A program made the translations under genes and the position numbers. 52,561 nucleotides of DNA, taken from positions 1 to 52,561 of the forward strand of contig JADGJG010000068.1 of assembly GCA_027596195.1 (NCBI GenBank), in the 5' to 3' direction. The notes beneath the pieces were generated by a model. It was not told the origin of the DNA and ran no database searches. It saw only the letters and a program-made list of their open reading frames with translations. Positions 12,357 through 23,332 of this stretch are shown one piece after another (position 1 is the stretch's first letter; every line of letters starts with the position of its first letter). This stretch comes from Podochytrium sp. JEL0797 (lineage: Eukaryota; Chytridiomycota; Chytridiomycetes; Chytridiales; Chytriomycetaceae).

Positions 12357-12551
12357 TTGATTCTGGTCAAAAAAATTGGAAACCGAGCACACCCAAACAT
12401 GCCAAACCAAGCATCAACACACCGAAAAGGGAAACAAATTCTTTACTTGTCTCTTTGTTGACGCGAACAAAACACCATCCCCAGATCCAACCCCCCCAAC
12501 TCCACCACATCATGCAACCCACACCCTCGACCCCACACGCATTCACCCCGC

Positions 12552-13921
12552 TCAAACAAGATTCTGCAATCTCTGCGCAATCGCCAACTGCGTCCGCGTC
12601 AAATTGCTCAAGTACACAACCATCAACAGATCCTGCAAGTGGTTGTTGAACATTTTTTCAAAGTCGCCTGCGCGGATCAAGGGCACGGAAGACACGGTGT
12701 CGAGAAGGTATCGGCCAATGGCGTCGTTGGCGGGGATTTCGCCAGACTATGTAGAGGGGGGGGGGGGGGGGGCAAAAATTTGGATGTGTATTTTGGGTCA
12801 GAGAGGAGGCGGGGGGAGAGGTGGGATAGTTTTGACTGATGCGAGACATGAAGTGGAACGTCCATCGAACTCGTCCTCAGATCGAGCACTCCGAGCCCCC
12901 GTTTCCAACAAGACATCAAATTCAACCATGCACCACGAAATCCGCTACGACCCAAACAACATCCCCGCACATCGTTGACGAATTCAGCTCCAGAGGAATC
13001 AAAGCCGGAAGCAAAAAACCGCCGCAACACACACCTTCACGCCCGCAACCCACTCCTGAATGCCTTCCACCATTCCCTGAATCGCAACCACAGCCCTCTC
13101 GAGGTTATCCATGTCCGACAACACCGCGGCGGGGTTGACTTCTTTGTTTTCGTCGTCCTCTGCAGACAAGACTTCATCGTTGGGTGTCGCGAGGGAAATC
13201 AGGTCCAACGCAGATCGCTCGGCATCGTTCATTTTGACGGAGCAGGGGACGGGGAGGAACATAGTTCCCGCAAATTCGGAGGATGGGACACCGGCTTCGG
13301 AGCTAATCACGACAATAGGTCAGTCCCCCAAAAAAAACAAGCACCTTGAGGGAAAAAAACAAAAAACACGGGGTGTGTGCATGCATGCTCAAACGTACGT
13401 CACAAAGGCCTTGACAGCCATTCTTCCGTTGGTCAACTCGGTATCGACGAGCAAGTGCAAGGGGGCCATGGGCGCAAACTCGGCCGCAAAGTACTCGTGG
13501 ATCAGGGCCGAGTTGGCATCAACCTTGTCGCCCGTGGCGTACCACCCAATAAGGGTCTCTTTGTTGTTGGCTTGCAGGTGCAGTTGGAGCATGGCGGTGA
13601 GGTGTTCGGAGTCGACGGAAACCTGGACAAAGTGTTTAGTGCGCTTGACGCCATCTCTATACCCGCACTACGCTGTACCTCCTCCTCGTTCTCCGTAATG
13701 ATCAGCGGGAAGCACTGCTTAATGTCCACCTCCTTGCCATCGTCGCTCACGGAACCCAGCAGGGCTCCCATGACCCTGGTCAGGTCGTCGGGGCGACGCA
13801 GCGAGTGTCCGAGGATCGAGAGGTACACGACGGGGTCCACGGATGCCAGGGCAGGGCCGCTGGCTGAGAGGGCGAGGCTGAGGAACTCGGCCGATTCATC
13901 GAACGGGGTTGTGGCTGCCAT
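12552..13921 (-). CDS. eIF3f: Eukaryotic translation initiation factor 3 subunit F (MPN domain)
   Basis: Subunit of the eIF3 complex that recruits mRNA to the 40S ribosome. About 308 residues in four exons, matching the usual fungal length. The MPN domain starts with DPVVYLSILGHSLRR and GALLGSV; next come QCFPLIITENEEE and LQLHLQANNKETLIGWYATG. The JAMM metal residues are incomplete, as is normal for eIF3f: S-x-x-I-H-E-Y is present (NSALIHEYF) rather than H-x-H...S..D. Then come APLHLLVDTEL and MAVKAFV. The last exon reads NHLQDLLMVVYLSNLTRTQLAIAQRL, the C-terminal helix typical of eIF3f and not of CSN6 or Rpn8. Its start is 349 bp from the divergent gene at 14271. Confidence 0.92.
12756..12772 (+). 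repeat. 17-base G run inside an eIF3f intron
   Basis: Seventeen consecutive G on the plus strand form a pure C tract in the eIF3f transcript just upstream of the last intron's acceptor (CTCTACATAG). It probably serves as the polypyrimidine tract. Confidence 0.85.
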
Positions 13922-14270
13922 TTTTTTTTGGTGGAGAGAGAGGTGTGAGAGAAAAAGAAAAAAAACACCGTTGCGATGACTTCCCCTGGGAAAGCAGCCG
14001 CGGATTCCATTTACTCACACTTGCAATAGGCGCAATTGCAGAGAGGTGTGAGAGAATAGGATCCACGCCAAGAAATTCAAACTTAATCTCAAAACACGCG
14101 ATGATGGAATCGCATTTTGCCTTTATTCCACTCCTTCCCTTCTTCCTCAAAGTTCATAGCCATAGCCATCCTCCCCTTCTTCCCACCGGAGAATCAAATG
14201 GAAAAATTTTCCAAATTGGTTTTGGTTCCGCACACAAGTTTCTTCCATTCCACCTCTCCGTGAACCCGTC

Positions 14271-16073
14271 ATGACTACCCGAATCAAACGAATCTCGTCC
14301 TACCTCTCCAACAAGCTCGGTGGTGGTACCCCTGCCCCCGCACGCACCCCATCCCCATCCGATTCCACCCTTCTCGAAGACGCCAAGCCCGCTCCTGCCA
14401 AACCAAACATGATGGAAAAGCTCATGGGCGCCCCCTTCAAACTCTGCGTCGCTGGCCACGATGGATCCGGCGCCACCTCCATAATCGACACTGTGTTTGG
14501 CGTGCCCATCGGCGAATCGTTGGACGTTGCTGCCGTGATCAAAGTCGTGGAGACGGAACAGGTTGCGGGACCAGAGACCCCGGCTGTGGGTGCAGCAACG
14601 GCAGTGGCAACTCCAGCAAAAGACGTACCAAAGGCCAAGAAGGTGGTTGAATTTGTGCGAGTCGCGCGGATGGAGATGGCACTCGAAATGACTGAGGAAT
14701 CCATGGTGGCACCACTGCCTTCCCCGCCGGCGGGATGTGACGCCGTGTGGTTGTTTGTGAAGGGAGACTTTGATGCAAAGTTGAAGGCCGTGGCGGACAG
14801 TGTCGTGGAGGCCAAAGTGCCGCTAGTCATTCTTTTGACGAGAGCCGATTTGAGGACTCCTCAAGAGTTGGCAGGGGTTAAGGCCCAGATTGGCGAGTCT
14901 GACGCGTGGGTGGTGGTGGAGGTGGAGAATCCTCCGGCGCCAGTGTGTTCTGGTTCGTTCGAAATGGAGATTATAAGGGGAATATTGGCGTTTTAATTGA
15001 TCTTCTGCATGTTTTCGTTCACAGACTGTGGATCCAAGGCTATGCTGAAACGCGTCGAGTCGACTGGATTTAACGGATGGTTTTGCTTGAACGCCTCCTG
15101 CGACTTGCACACGAACGCGTTCAAAATCATCCCGTTCTCCAAAAACCAGCCACACCACCTTGCTCCCCTCTTGGCAGCCACCAAACACGCTCTTCTTACC
15201 ACCTCCTCTGCTACAAACGCGATCCGCGAGGAAGAAGAAGAGCTGGCTGAAGTGCCGGATGCCGACATCACCACACCAGCTCCAACTGCGACGACAACCA
15301 GCACAGCTCCATCAAACACTGTCACGACCGTTACCCCCGCCAAAAAACCAACCTCCGCAAGCAACATCTCCAACCGCCGGTTCCAAATCGCCCAACAAAT
15401 CGACACCACCTCGAAACTGGCCTACTCCCAAACCTTCATCATCACCTCCACGCTATTAGCCGCCGGGTTCGGAGCAAACCCCATCCCATTCATTGACGCG
15501 CCTCTCCTCGTCGCGACGCAATGGACGCTCCTCAATTCCATTTGCCAAGTGTATGGTCTCGAGAATCGAAGCACGTACTGGTCATTATTCAAATACATTC
15601 TCGCGGCACCCATGGGAGGACTCTTGGGCGCGGATTTGGTCAAAATGATTCCCGGGTTCGGAACTGTGGTGGGGGGAGTAATTGATGTTGTTATTTGTGC
15701 AACGTTGACGCTGAGTTTGGGGATTGCGGTTACCAAGATGTGCGATCGAGGGCTTGTGGATCGGAATGCCAGGAATTTCGGGGTTGGGGAGGGAAGGGCG
15801 TTTTTTGTAATGGACAAGGAGGTTGGAGCTGTTTTCAAGGAGGTGTATCAGAGTTCCAAGGACGCGATCAAGGCCATGTTGACGAGTGGGACGTTGAGTA
15901 AGGAGGGGTTGATGAAGATGGTGTCCAAGGACCTTGAGGATGAGGCCCCGGCGTCTGTAGTTGTCGATGGCGAGGTAAAGGAGAGTGTCGAGGGTGGCGA
16001 GGATGAAAATCTGGAGGCGATTGCGGAGGAGATGCTGTTGGAGGCGGCCAAAACGAAAAAGGCGGAAGAATAA
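14271..16073 (+). CDS. DUF697-domain protein with degenerate GTPase domain
   Basis: Two exons (about 14271-14952 and 15025-16073), 576 residues. The N-terminal half looks like a small GTPase fold: LCVAGHDGSGATSII sits where the P-loop should be but has Ala in place of the essential Lys of GxxxxGK[ST], and the G4 position reads LTRAD instead of NKxD. The C-terminal half has two hydrophobic, glycine-rich segments (TSTLLAAGFGANPIPFIDAPLL and IPGFGTVVGGVIDVVICATLTLS) typical of the DUF697 domain that often follows GTPases. A stop at 14994 is in frame, so the halves join only through an intron ending TTCACAG at 15024; the donor at 14953 is my best choice and one at 14947 also works. An acidic tail ends the protein. 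Function unknown; membrane association is likely. Confidence 0.75.
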
Positions 16074-16395
16074 AGACTCTTGCCATGCTCGGTTAGTTTG
16101 GCATGGAGGCGGTGCGTGTTTGTCGGAACGCCTCGTCTGACCAATTTTTCATAAATCAATAAATTAGTAGAGAAGGAAATAGAGCAACGATATTATACTG
16201 CCGTGGGTGTGGGTGCCTTGGTGGCTCATGGTGCGGACTGAACGAACATGGCTCGAAACAACGGAAATTGAACGGAAATAAGCACGATATTTGCTAGAGG
16301 TTGAGTGATGGGTTTGAGAAACGGAATTATCTCCTCCGTTCGAGATGTGTGTTCAAGCACGCGAGCGGAAAGAGGGGACAAAAAAGAATTCGCCG
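16074..16395. other. Intergenic, nothing recognised
   Basis: Holds the 3' UTR of the DUF697 gene (AATCAATAAATTAG near 16155 may give a poly(A) signal) and the promoter of the PQ-loop gene. No other structure was seen. Confidence 0.5.
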
Positions 16396-17975
16396 ATGGA
16401 CTTTTCGGAGCCAAGCTCGTGCTTCCCCGAGCAGCCGCTGCTCCCCTCGGCACTGTCCCTGTACCTCTCTGTAGACACCCTCTCAGTGGATGGATGGCGA
16501 ATCTCTCTAGGCCTGTTCATCGTGTGCGGCATCGTGTTCTCGTACCTCCCACAGGTGAGTTGTGCTTCGCGTGTTCCGCCCTCCTCACCACGTCCCCAGT
16601 TTGCCAAAATCACAGCCCTCAAATCCTCTCGGGGAATCTCGCCGGGCTTCCTAGTTGTTGGCAGCATTGGCGGTGCCGCGTCGCTGGCAAACATCTCGCT
16701 GCTCCAAGCATCGCTGGTGAGTATTTCCTGGTTCTGCGTGGTCCCTCTGATCCGTCTGATCCCACCCATTCACCTAGGTCAAGTGCTGCTTCACCGATGT
16801 AACCAACCCCACGCCCCGCGCTTGCTTGGTCACTCCGCTAACCACTCCCCGCATTCGCATCAGTGGTCTCCCTTCATGTGCTTCGAAAACACCCTCGGCC
16901 TCACCCAAATCTGCGTCCAAGTTTCCTGCTTCTGGATCTTGTAAATCGCCCCTGCTTGACATTTGTTTTGACTTTTTGCGTTCCCCCGCCGCCACGGTGA
17001 CTGATCAAAACAAAAAACAAACCCAACTCAGCCTCTTCTTGTTCATCACCTACTTTCCTCGACCGGACCTCATCTCTGCTGAAAATCCATCCAACAACCC
17101 CACTTCCCCCGTGAGCGTGATCCCCATTCTCGACGAGGGGGACACGGAGGAGCCGTATTCCTCGCATGCCGCCGACACGGCTGCGTACATTCGGGCCCTC
17201 CAGGCCGTCAACATTATTATTCTGACCATCATTGCGTTCGCACTCATCACGGCCGTCACGCTCTATCTTCCCGAGTGGATCGTGTTTGTGGCGGGCGTCT
17301 TCGGCGTCTTGAGTGGCTTGAGCTCCGTGTTTTTGTTTTTGCCGCAGATTGTGCAGACGGTTCAAATCAAGGTAATGTGTTTTTGTGTGTGTGTGATTGG
17401 AATGAAGCGGGAAAGCGAAGCGATTCTTGTGGTTCAGTTATCGCGGACATCACGTCATCTTGTAAAACTGGAATCATATGGAAAACGATGAAAGGGATTC
17501 GAAAACTGGTATGGAGATGATGCAAGCGGAAACGAACAGCCTGGGTTCTGCTTGTTTTCGGATCAGAAATTTTTGGGCGACATTTGCGCTTGTTATCGCA
17601 TGATGGAAGGAGTTGCGTTCTTATCTTTCCTATTTCTTATCTCTTACTCGTTTGGTTCGTTTCTCAACACACAGTCTGCCGGTGCAGTGAGCATTACGAC
17701 GCTGTGCATGCAAGTTCCGGGTAAATTCCTCATACTTTTTTGGCAAAGTGAAAAATCAAGGGACTCAAACGAACCCTATATTTTACAACCCTCTCGAAGG
17801 CAATTTCCTCTTTGCCTTTAGCATCTTTCTGTCCCCGGGCGCCAATGCAACTTCGTATGTTCCGTTGGTGATTACGGGATTGTTGCAGTTTGTGTTGCTT
17901 TCTTTGTGCTTGCATTATCATCGCGTTTCGGTGGCGGCAAGCGCGCAAGAGGAGAGGGAGGGACTCTTGAACTGA
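16396..17975 (+). CDS. PQ-loop repeat membrane protein
   Basis: Probable seven-helix transporter of the PQ-loop (SWEET/cystinosin-related) superfamily, likely in the vacuolar or lysosomal membrane and possibly exporting amino acids; substrate unknown. Six exons. The start chosen, MDFSEPSSCFP at 16396, is the last Met before the first helix; an upstream in-frame Met at 16345 adds 17 polar residues. The first PQ motif is SYLPQFAKITALKSSRGIS, split by an intron at 16553. The second is FLPQIVQTVQIKSAGAVS, joined over a 300-bp intron. Helices include ISLGLFIVCGIVFSYLP, NIIILTIIAFALITAVTLYL and WIVFVAGVFGVLSGLSSVFLF. A polar loop of about 60 residues between helices 4 and 5 (ending AADTAAYIR) is longer than in cystinosin. 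The tail ends with an acidic EEREGLLN, resembling a dileucine sorting signal. Confidence 0.85.
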
Positions 17976-18130
17976 ATATTTTTTATCGCGTGTGCTGGCT
18001 GGCTACTCCCTCGTATTGTGGAATATTGAGTTATCAGTCATTATACTGTTTAATCAGGGTTTTTTTGCAATCGCAGCAGTGAAAAAGCCACGATGCTTTG
18101 CAAAACCGCCAAAAAAATTCATCCCCCAAA

Positions 18131-20706
18131 ATGCTTTCCACCGAACCGACCACTCCGCTTGCCGTGATCGCTGACGACGAATACCTCAAGCCATACCAAG
18201 CAGCACTGCTGCACCGGTAAGCTTTGCCCGCCCAAATAGACATACCGCATTCCTTACCCGATCACAATCAGGCGTTCGCTCTTCAACAAGTGGATCGACA
18301 CGATCGAAACTCACGAGGGCGGTATCGACAAGTTCACGCGCGGTTTCGAGACGGAGGGATTCACCTTTGACGAAGCCACGGGACTCACCACATACCGCGA
18401 ATGGGCGCCGGGTGCCGCGGAGGCTTCGCTGGTTGGCGACTTTAGTGAGTCGTGATCCATCATCAATACCTACCCCCTCCATTAACAAAATCACAACACA
18501 GACAACTGGAACTACGTCTCGCACCCCATGAAGAAGAACCCGTTCGGCACGTTCGAAATCACCACCAAGGACTCCATCCCGCACCTGTCCAAGGTCAAAA
18601 TCTCAATGCTGTTGCCGGATGGTCGTCGCATTGACCGCATTCCGGCTTGGATCAAGTATGCCACACAGGATCTTGCCAAGAGCGCCGCGTGAGTGAAATG
18701 ATCGCCCTTTTTTTTCCGCTCGTTGAAATTCCCTTGTGTCATCCCGACTCACCCCCTTTACGATCAAAAATCCTTCGCGATTCATTAGTTACGACGGTGT
18801 CTACTGGAACCCACCCAAATCCGAACAATACGTCTTCAAGCACCCTCAACCCGCCAAACCCAAGACGCTGCGCATCTACGAATCGCACGTCGGCATCTCG
18901 TCGCCCGAAGGCAAAGTCGCGTCTTACACTGAGTTCAAAAACAACGTGCTCCCGCGCATTCAGTACCTCGGGTACAACACGATTCAGTTGATGGCTGTGA
19001 TGGAGCACCCGTATTATGCGTCGTTTGGGTACCAGGTGACCAACTTTTTCGCGCCGTCGAGTCGGTGTGGGACTCCGGAGGAGTTGAAGGCTTTGATTGG
19101 TATGTATTTTTTGTTTTGTTTGTGCGTGTGTATATTTTTTTTTTAATTGTTGGGATTGCGGAGCTTCGCATTTGTTTTGATTGGAAAAAAATTCGGCAAA
19201 TCTAACTCCCCCTATTTCTGCAGACGAGGCCCACAGAATGGGCATCACCGTCCTCCTCGACGTCGTCCACTCCCACTGCTCCAAGAACGTCCTCGACGGC
19301 CTCAACGAGTTTGACGGAACCGACAGCTGCTACTTCCACGACGGCGTCAAGGGCCGCCACGCGCTCTGGGACAGTCGACTCTTCAACTACGGGAACCACG
19401 AAGTGTTGCGTTTCTTGCTGTCCAACTTGAGATACTGGCTCGTTGAGTTCAAATTCGATGGGTTCCGTTTCGATGGTGTTACGAGCATGTTGTACACGCA
19501 CCATGGGATGGGGACTGGGTTCTCGGGAGGGTATCATGAGTACTTTGGGGACGATGTGGATTTGGAGAGTTTGACTTACATGATGCTGGTGCGTAATTTT
19601 TGTTTTGTTGTGATTGTTTGAACTTCTTGTTGATATCCCTCCTACTTTTCATTTTCACAACCAGGCCAACCACATCATGCATACCCTCCACCCCGAAGTC
19701 ATCACCATCGCCGAAGACGTTTCCGGCATGCCAACCCTCTGCCGCACGATCGAAGACGGCGGCGTTGGATTCGACTACCGTCTCGCGATGGCCGTTCCGG
19801 ACATGTGGATCAAACTGCTCAAAGAGAAGCAAGACGATGAATGGGAGATGGGCAACATTACGCACACGTTGACGAACCGTAGATGGAAGGAGCCTGCTAT
19901 TACGTATGCTGAGAGTCACGACCAGGCTCTTGTCGGGGACAAGACGCTCGCGTTTTGGTTGATGGATAAGGAGATGTACACGAATATGAGTGATTTGACT
20001 GAGTTGACGCCGATTGTGGACCGTGGGATGGCGTTGCACAAGATGATTCGGTAAAGTGGTTTTTTATTTGTTTTTGTTCTTGTTCATTTTGCTCACATTC
20101 GCAACCCCCCTTTTTCGTTATCAGTCTCATCACCTTTGCCCTCGGAGGAGAAGGGTACCTCAACTTCATGGGCAACGAATTCGGTCACCCCGAATGGCTC
20201 GACTTCCCACGCGCCGGAAACAACAGCTCGTTCCACTACGCGCGTCGTCAATACAACCTCCTCGATGATCCTCTCCTGCGTTACAAGTACCTCAACGATT
20301 TCGACCGATCCATGCAGCACTTGGACGCGCAGTACCAAATCTTGAGCGCCGAAGACTCGTATGTGAGCTTGAAGAACGAGGCCGACAAGGTCATTGTGTT
20401 TGAGAGGGCTGGGTTGTTGTGGATCTTCAACTTTTCGACAAAGAGTTATGTGGATTACAGAGTGGGCACCAAGTGGGCTGGAACGTGAGTACCCCCCCAC
20501 CTTGATTTTTTTGTTACCAACTCATTTTTACTTCGATATATAGTTACAAGGTTGCCTTGAACACGGACGACAAGCAATTCTGTGGTCACGCGCGCGTGGA
20601 TGATTCTGGAAAGTACTTTTCGACCCCGTTCAGATGGAACGACCGCGACAACTACATCCAGGTGTACATTCCTTCGAGAACCGCTTTGGTGTTGCGCCAC
20701 GAGTAA
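18131..20706 (+). CDS. GLC3: 1,4-alpha-glucan (glycogen) branching enzyme
   Basis: Introduces alpha-1,6 branches during glycogen synthesis in the cytosol. Eight exons, about 690 residues, as in yeast Glc3 (704). An N-terminal CBM48 module ([20 protein letters not shown]) is followed by a GH13 barrel with its conserved regions: [22 protein letters not shown] (nucleophile Asp), [12 protein letters not shown] (acid/base Glu), [30 protein letters not shown] and the C-terminal beta domain ending in [13 protein letters not shown] complete it. The ATG at 18131 follows an AAA context and leads straight into [14 protein letters not shown], the usual N-terminal helix. Splice junctions keep frame throughout and no residue is lost. 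A poly(A) signal AATAAA lies at 20832. Confidence 0.96.
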
Positions 20707-21053
20707 ATGGAAGGGAGAGTTTTAGTTGTGTGGCTGTGGCTGTGTGTTTGTGGCTGGTTGTGTTTGTTGTGTGTGTGTTGTTTGATTTTTTTCTGGTGTC
20801 CTTATCCACCATCTTTCATTTTCGTTTTTCCAATAAAAATACAGTATTTGTCAAAGGGGTCGAGAGAGAAAGAAAAACTCGTAAGGTACTCATGACCATC
20901 GCAGTTTTCAACCTTAAAACTGACATCTAAATTAATACCTTTTAATAATAGATAGTTTATTCGGGAAAAATAAAGAAAATATACAAAAATTAAAAATTGG
21001 CGCTGCACCGAAAAATCCAATAAATATTTAGTCGAGGCGTTTCCGCCTTTTTT
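20707..21053. other. Intergenic between convergent genes
   Basis: Holds the 3' UTRs of the branching enzyme (plus) and the GATA gene (minus). It starts with a GT-rich stretch (TGTGTTTGTTGTGTGTGTGT near 20755) and turns AT-rich after 20900. No gene seen. Confidence 0.6.
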
Positions 21054-22259
21054 TCAAACCACCACGCGTCTAAACCACGTCTCATCGGCCCCAACAACCC
21101 CCTCAGCCTCATCAATCGAAACCCCCTCCTTTCTCGCATACGCTCTCACCTTGCGACACCAATTAATCCCACACGCGTTACACAGCGTTCTCATCCCGCC
21201 AGGCCCGCGACGCCATTGTCCCGTCTTGTTGGACTTGCAAAAGTGGCATACTCCGAGCTTGGCAGGGGACAGGTTGCTGCCAGCTTGCGCATAGGGGTGG
21301 AAAGACATGTTCTCGCGGTCGGAATGGGCGAGGTGGGTGGTTGTGCTTGGCACCGTTGTTGGGTGGTAATGGAGCATGTGGCAAGAACTGCTAACGCTGC
21401 TTTGGTACTCTTCGCTGTCGTTCCCCGTGTGGTTGTACGATGAGGATGACAAGGAGGATGACGATTGCTTGCGAGACACGACGAGCTTGGTGGACGTCGT
21501 GGTGCGAGCGGATACGTCGTCGATGCATTCTTCGTCTGGGCTCGAGAGGCGGTTGTAGTCGGGGACAACGTCGAGGGAGGTTCTGCGGGTGGCGACGGTG
21601 AGGGAAGAAGAGGCGGAAGTGGAGGCGCGGTGCTTCTTTTTGGGGGGTGGCTTGATGGACGCGGTGGTGGTGGAGCAAGGTGCTTGTGGGAGGAGGGATT
21701 GGGAGGGGAGGTCCGAGTCGAAGGTGTCGTCGTCTGAGAAGGCGGGGGAGTTTGTGGTGCGTGTCTTGGGAGGAGTTGGGCTGTTTGTTGTTTGGGTGGG
21801 GCGATCAGTTTCGGTCTTTTTTTTTGGGAGGGGCGGGAAGCAAAACAAAAATTGCCAAGCATAGAGCCAGGGGAGGCGAAGGGTGTTTTGGTCGAGACAC
21901 ATGGCGGGAAGAAGTGACGGGGGTGCGTGAAACAAGGTGGTTACTTACAGCATATCAGCGGGTCTCTTGAGGAGGAGTCTGGCGGGAGACAGGGTCGTGT
22001 GATCGTGGTGGGTTGTTGTGGCGGGATTCAGTGGCGCTGCGGAGAGAATTTTGACGGCGAGATCGCACCCATCCTTGATGTCGAGCACCTGGATCGCAGT
22101 GTGCGAGGTGCGCGCGTGGGCTGGCGGGGCGATGGGACCAGCGGAGGAAGACGGGGCGGGAATGACAGCCGGGCTGAACACGAAACGGAACGTGATCGCC
22201 GTCTGCGAGCGCGGTGCCACGGGGCGGCCTTGTTGTTGCTTGCGAGAGTGTGCGGGCAT
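21054..22259 (-). CDS. GATA-type zinc finger transcription factor
   Basis: DNA-binding protein of 345 residues in two exons (22259-21949 and 21780-21054). The single zinc finger near the C-terminus is C-x2-C-x18-C-x2-C: CHFCKSNKTGQW, then RRGPGGMRTLCNACGINW. The 18-residue loop is the white-collar/plant type, not the 17-residue type of AreA or GATA-1. The GPGGMRTLCNACGI core and the following basic RKVRAYARKEG support DNA contact. The first exon has SAAPLNPATTT and ILSAAP but I see no PAS or LOV domain, so it is not a complete WC-1 or WC-2. The central part is Ser/Thr-rich and low complexity, with a possible basic nuclear signal PPKKKHR. The acceptor at 21781 was chosen because only it keeps frame with exon 1 (ADMLPTPPKTR). 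Confidence 0.85.
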
Positions 22260-22707
22260 GTGTATATCAAGGTAGTGGTGAAGGGGTGAACGTGATCGTG
22301 GGATCTTTTGGATGTTTTTGCAATTCAATTTTCATGTCCGGTTTTGCAAAGCGCCGCTGAACGAATTCGAGAGCCGAGACCGCTGAAAACCGTCTTTGCG
22401 CCGAGTTGCTGGGGAAACGAGTCACTATGAATCGAATGCTTGGAGAGTGCGTGCCACTGCTTCCTTTTCAAAAATCCGCTTAACTGTGCGGGTAACGCGT
22501 GCCGCCGTTGTTGATCGCCACACACCCCACTCACTGGGCGCTCTTCAGACCACCAGAAAACCGAGTCTCGCTGGCCATATCTCGTTCTTTTTGTCTGCAA
22601 CGTTGAGGGAGGCCAGTTGGGAAATGAGTTGGGTTTTTGTCTGTGCAATGTTTGGGAAGGAAGGAAAATGGAAAAAAACCCTCCCACGAATCCATCCAAG
22701 CATCAAA

Positions 22708-23211
22708 ATGATCTTCTCCCTCCTCGTTCTCTGCATCCTGATCTATCTTGCCATTCGATACATCCTCTGGCGAAAGGCACACGGTGGCGACTATAATCGA
22801 AACTACGAAGGCTTCAAAGAGGAGATTCGAAGTGATATGCGCCGAGCGCTTGCCTCTGTTGTCGAGTGGAAGGACATGGCCAAGGATTGGGTCTCGGACC
22901 GGCTCGAAGCGCATCGCAACGGCAGTAATGGCAGTGGCAGCGGCGCGCATCGCGGCTCAGACTCGTACTCGGCGCTTTCGAGCCATCGGTTTCTGTTTGA
23001 CGAGGAGGACAGTCACGGCACGGCGGCGTTGGGCGGCAATGTCACGCGGTTCACGGACGACCTGAGTGATTTGGATGATGAGGATCTGGCACTGGGGAGT
23101 GGTGGTGGGCAGGGGCAGGGGCAGGTGGCTGCCAGTGGGAATGGAACTGCATCGAAAGCAAAAGACACGTCGGGAGCAAGGGGAGACTCTGGATTATTGG
23201 TGGATCTGTGA
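22708..23211 (+). CDS. Small single-pass membrane protein, unknown function
   Basis: Intronless frame of 167 residues. It starts with a hydrophobic segment (IFSLLVLCILIYLAIRYILW) followed by R-K, which reads as a signal anchor with a cytosolic tail. Next comes an amphipathic stretch (NYEGFKEEIRSDMRRALASVVEWKD), then a low-complexity Gly/Ser/Asp-rich tail. The ATG at 22708 has a favourable AAA-ATG context and the frame opens right at the helix; upstream in-frame codons look non-coding. The 448 bp back to the GATA gene start serve as a divergent promoter. I do not recognise the family. Confidence 0.6.
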   Translation: MIFSLLVLCILIYLAIRYILWRKAHGGDYNRNYEGFKEEIRSDMRRALASVVEWKDMAKDWVSDRLEAHRNGSNGSGSGAHRGSDSYSALSSHRFLFDEEDSHGTAALGGNVTRFTDDLSDLDDEDLALGSGGGQGQGQVAASGNGTASKAKDTSGARGDSGLLVDL

Positions 23212-23332
23212 TTGATTAAAGTTCTGAATTCTCCTTGTTCATTCTCTTTCCCCTTGTTGTGTTTCTTGACAAAAAAGGGCACGTGGAAGCGCGTGCCTGG
23301 AAAGGTGCAAAAAAAAAACCAAAAACCCAAAC

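Noticed and set aside
14994..14996. In-frame TAA splitting the DUF697 protein into two genes
   Set aside because: A donor before it and a TTCACAG acceptor at 15024 remove it and keep frame, and the two halves are a known domain pair.
16083..16106. CCATGC/GCATGG hairpin after the DUF697 gene
   Set aside because: The 6-bp stem with a 12-base loop is too short to call; it is probably chance in a 3' UTR.
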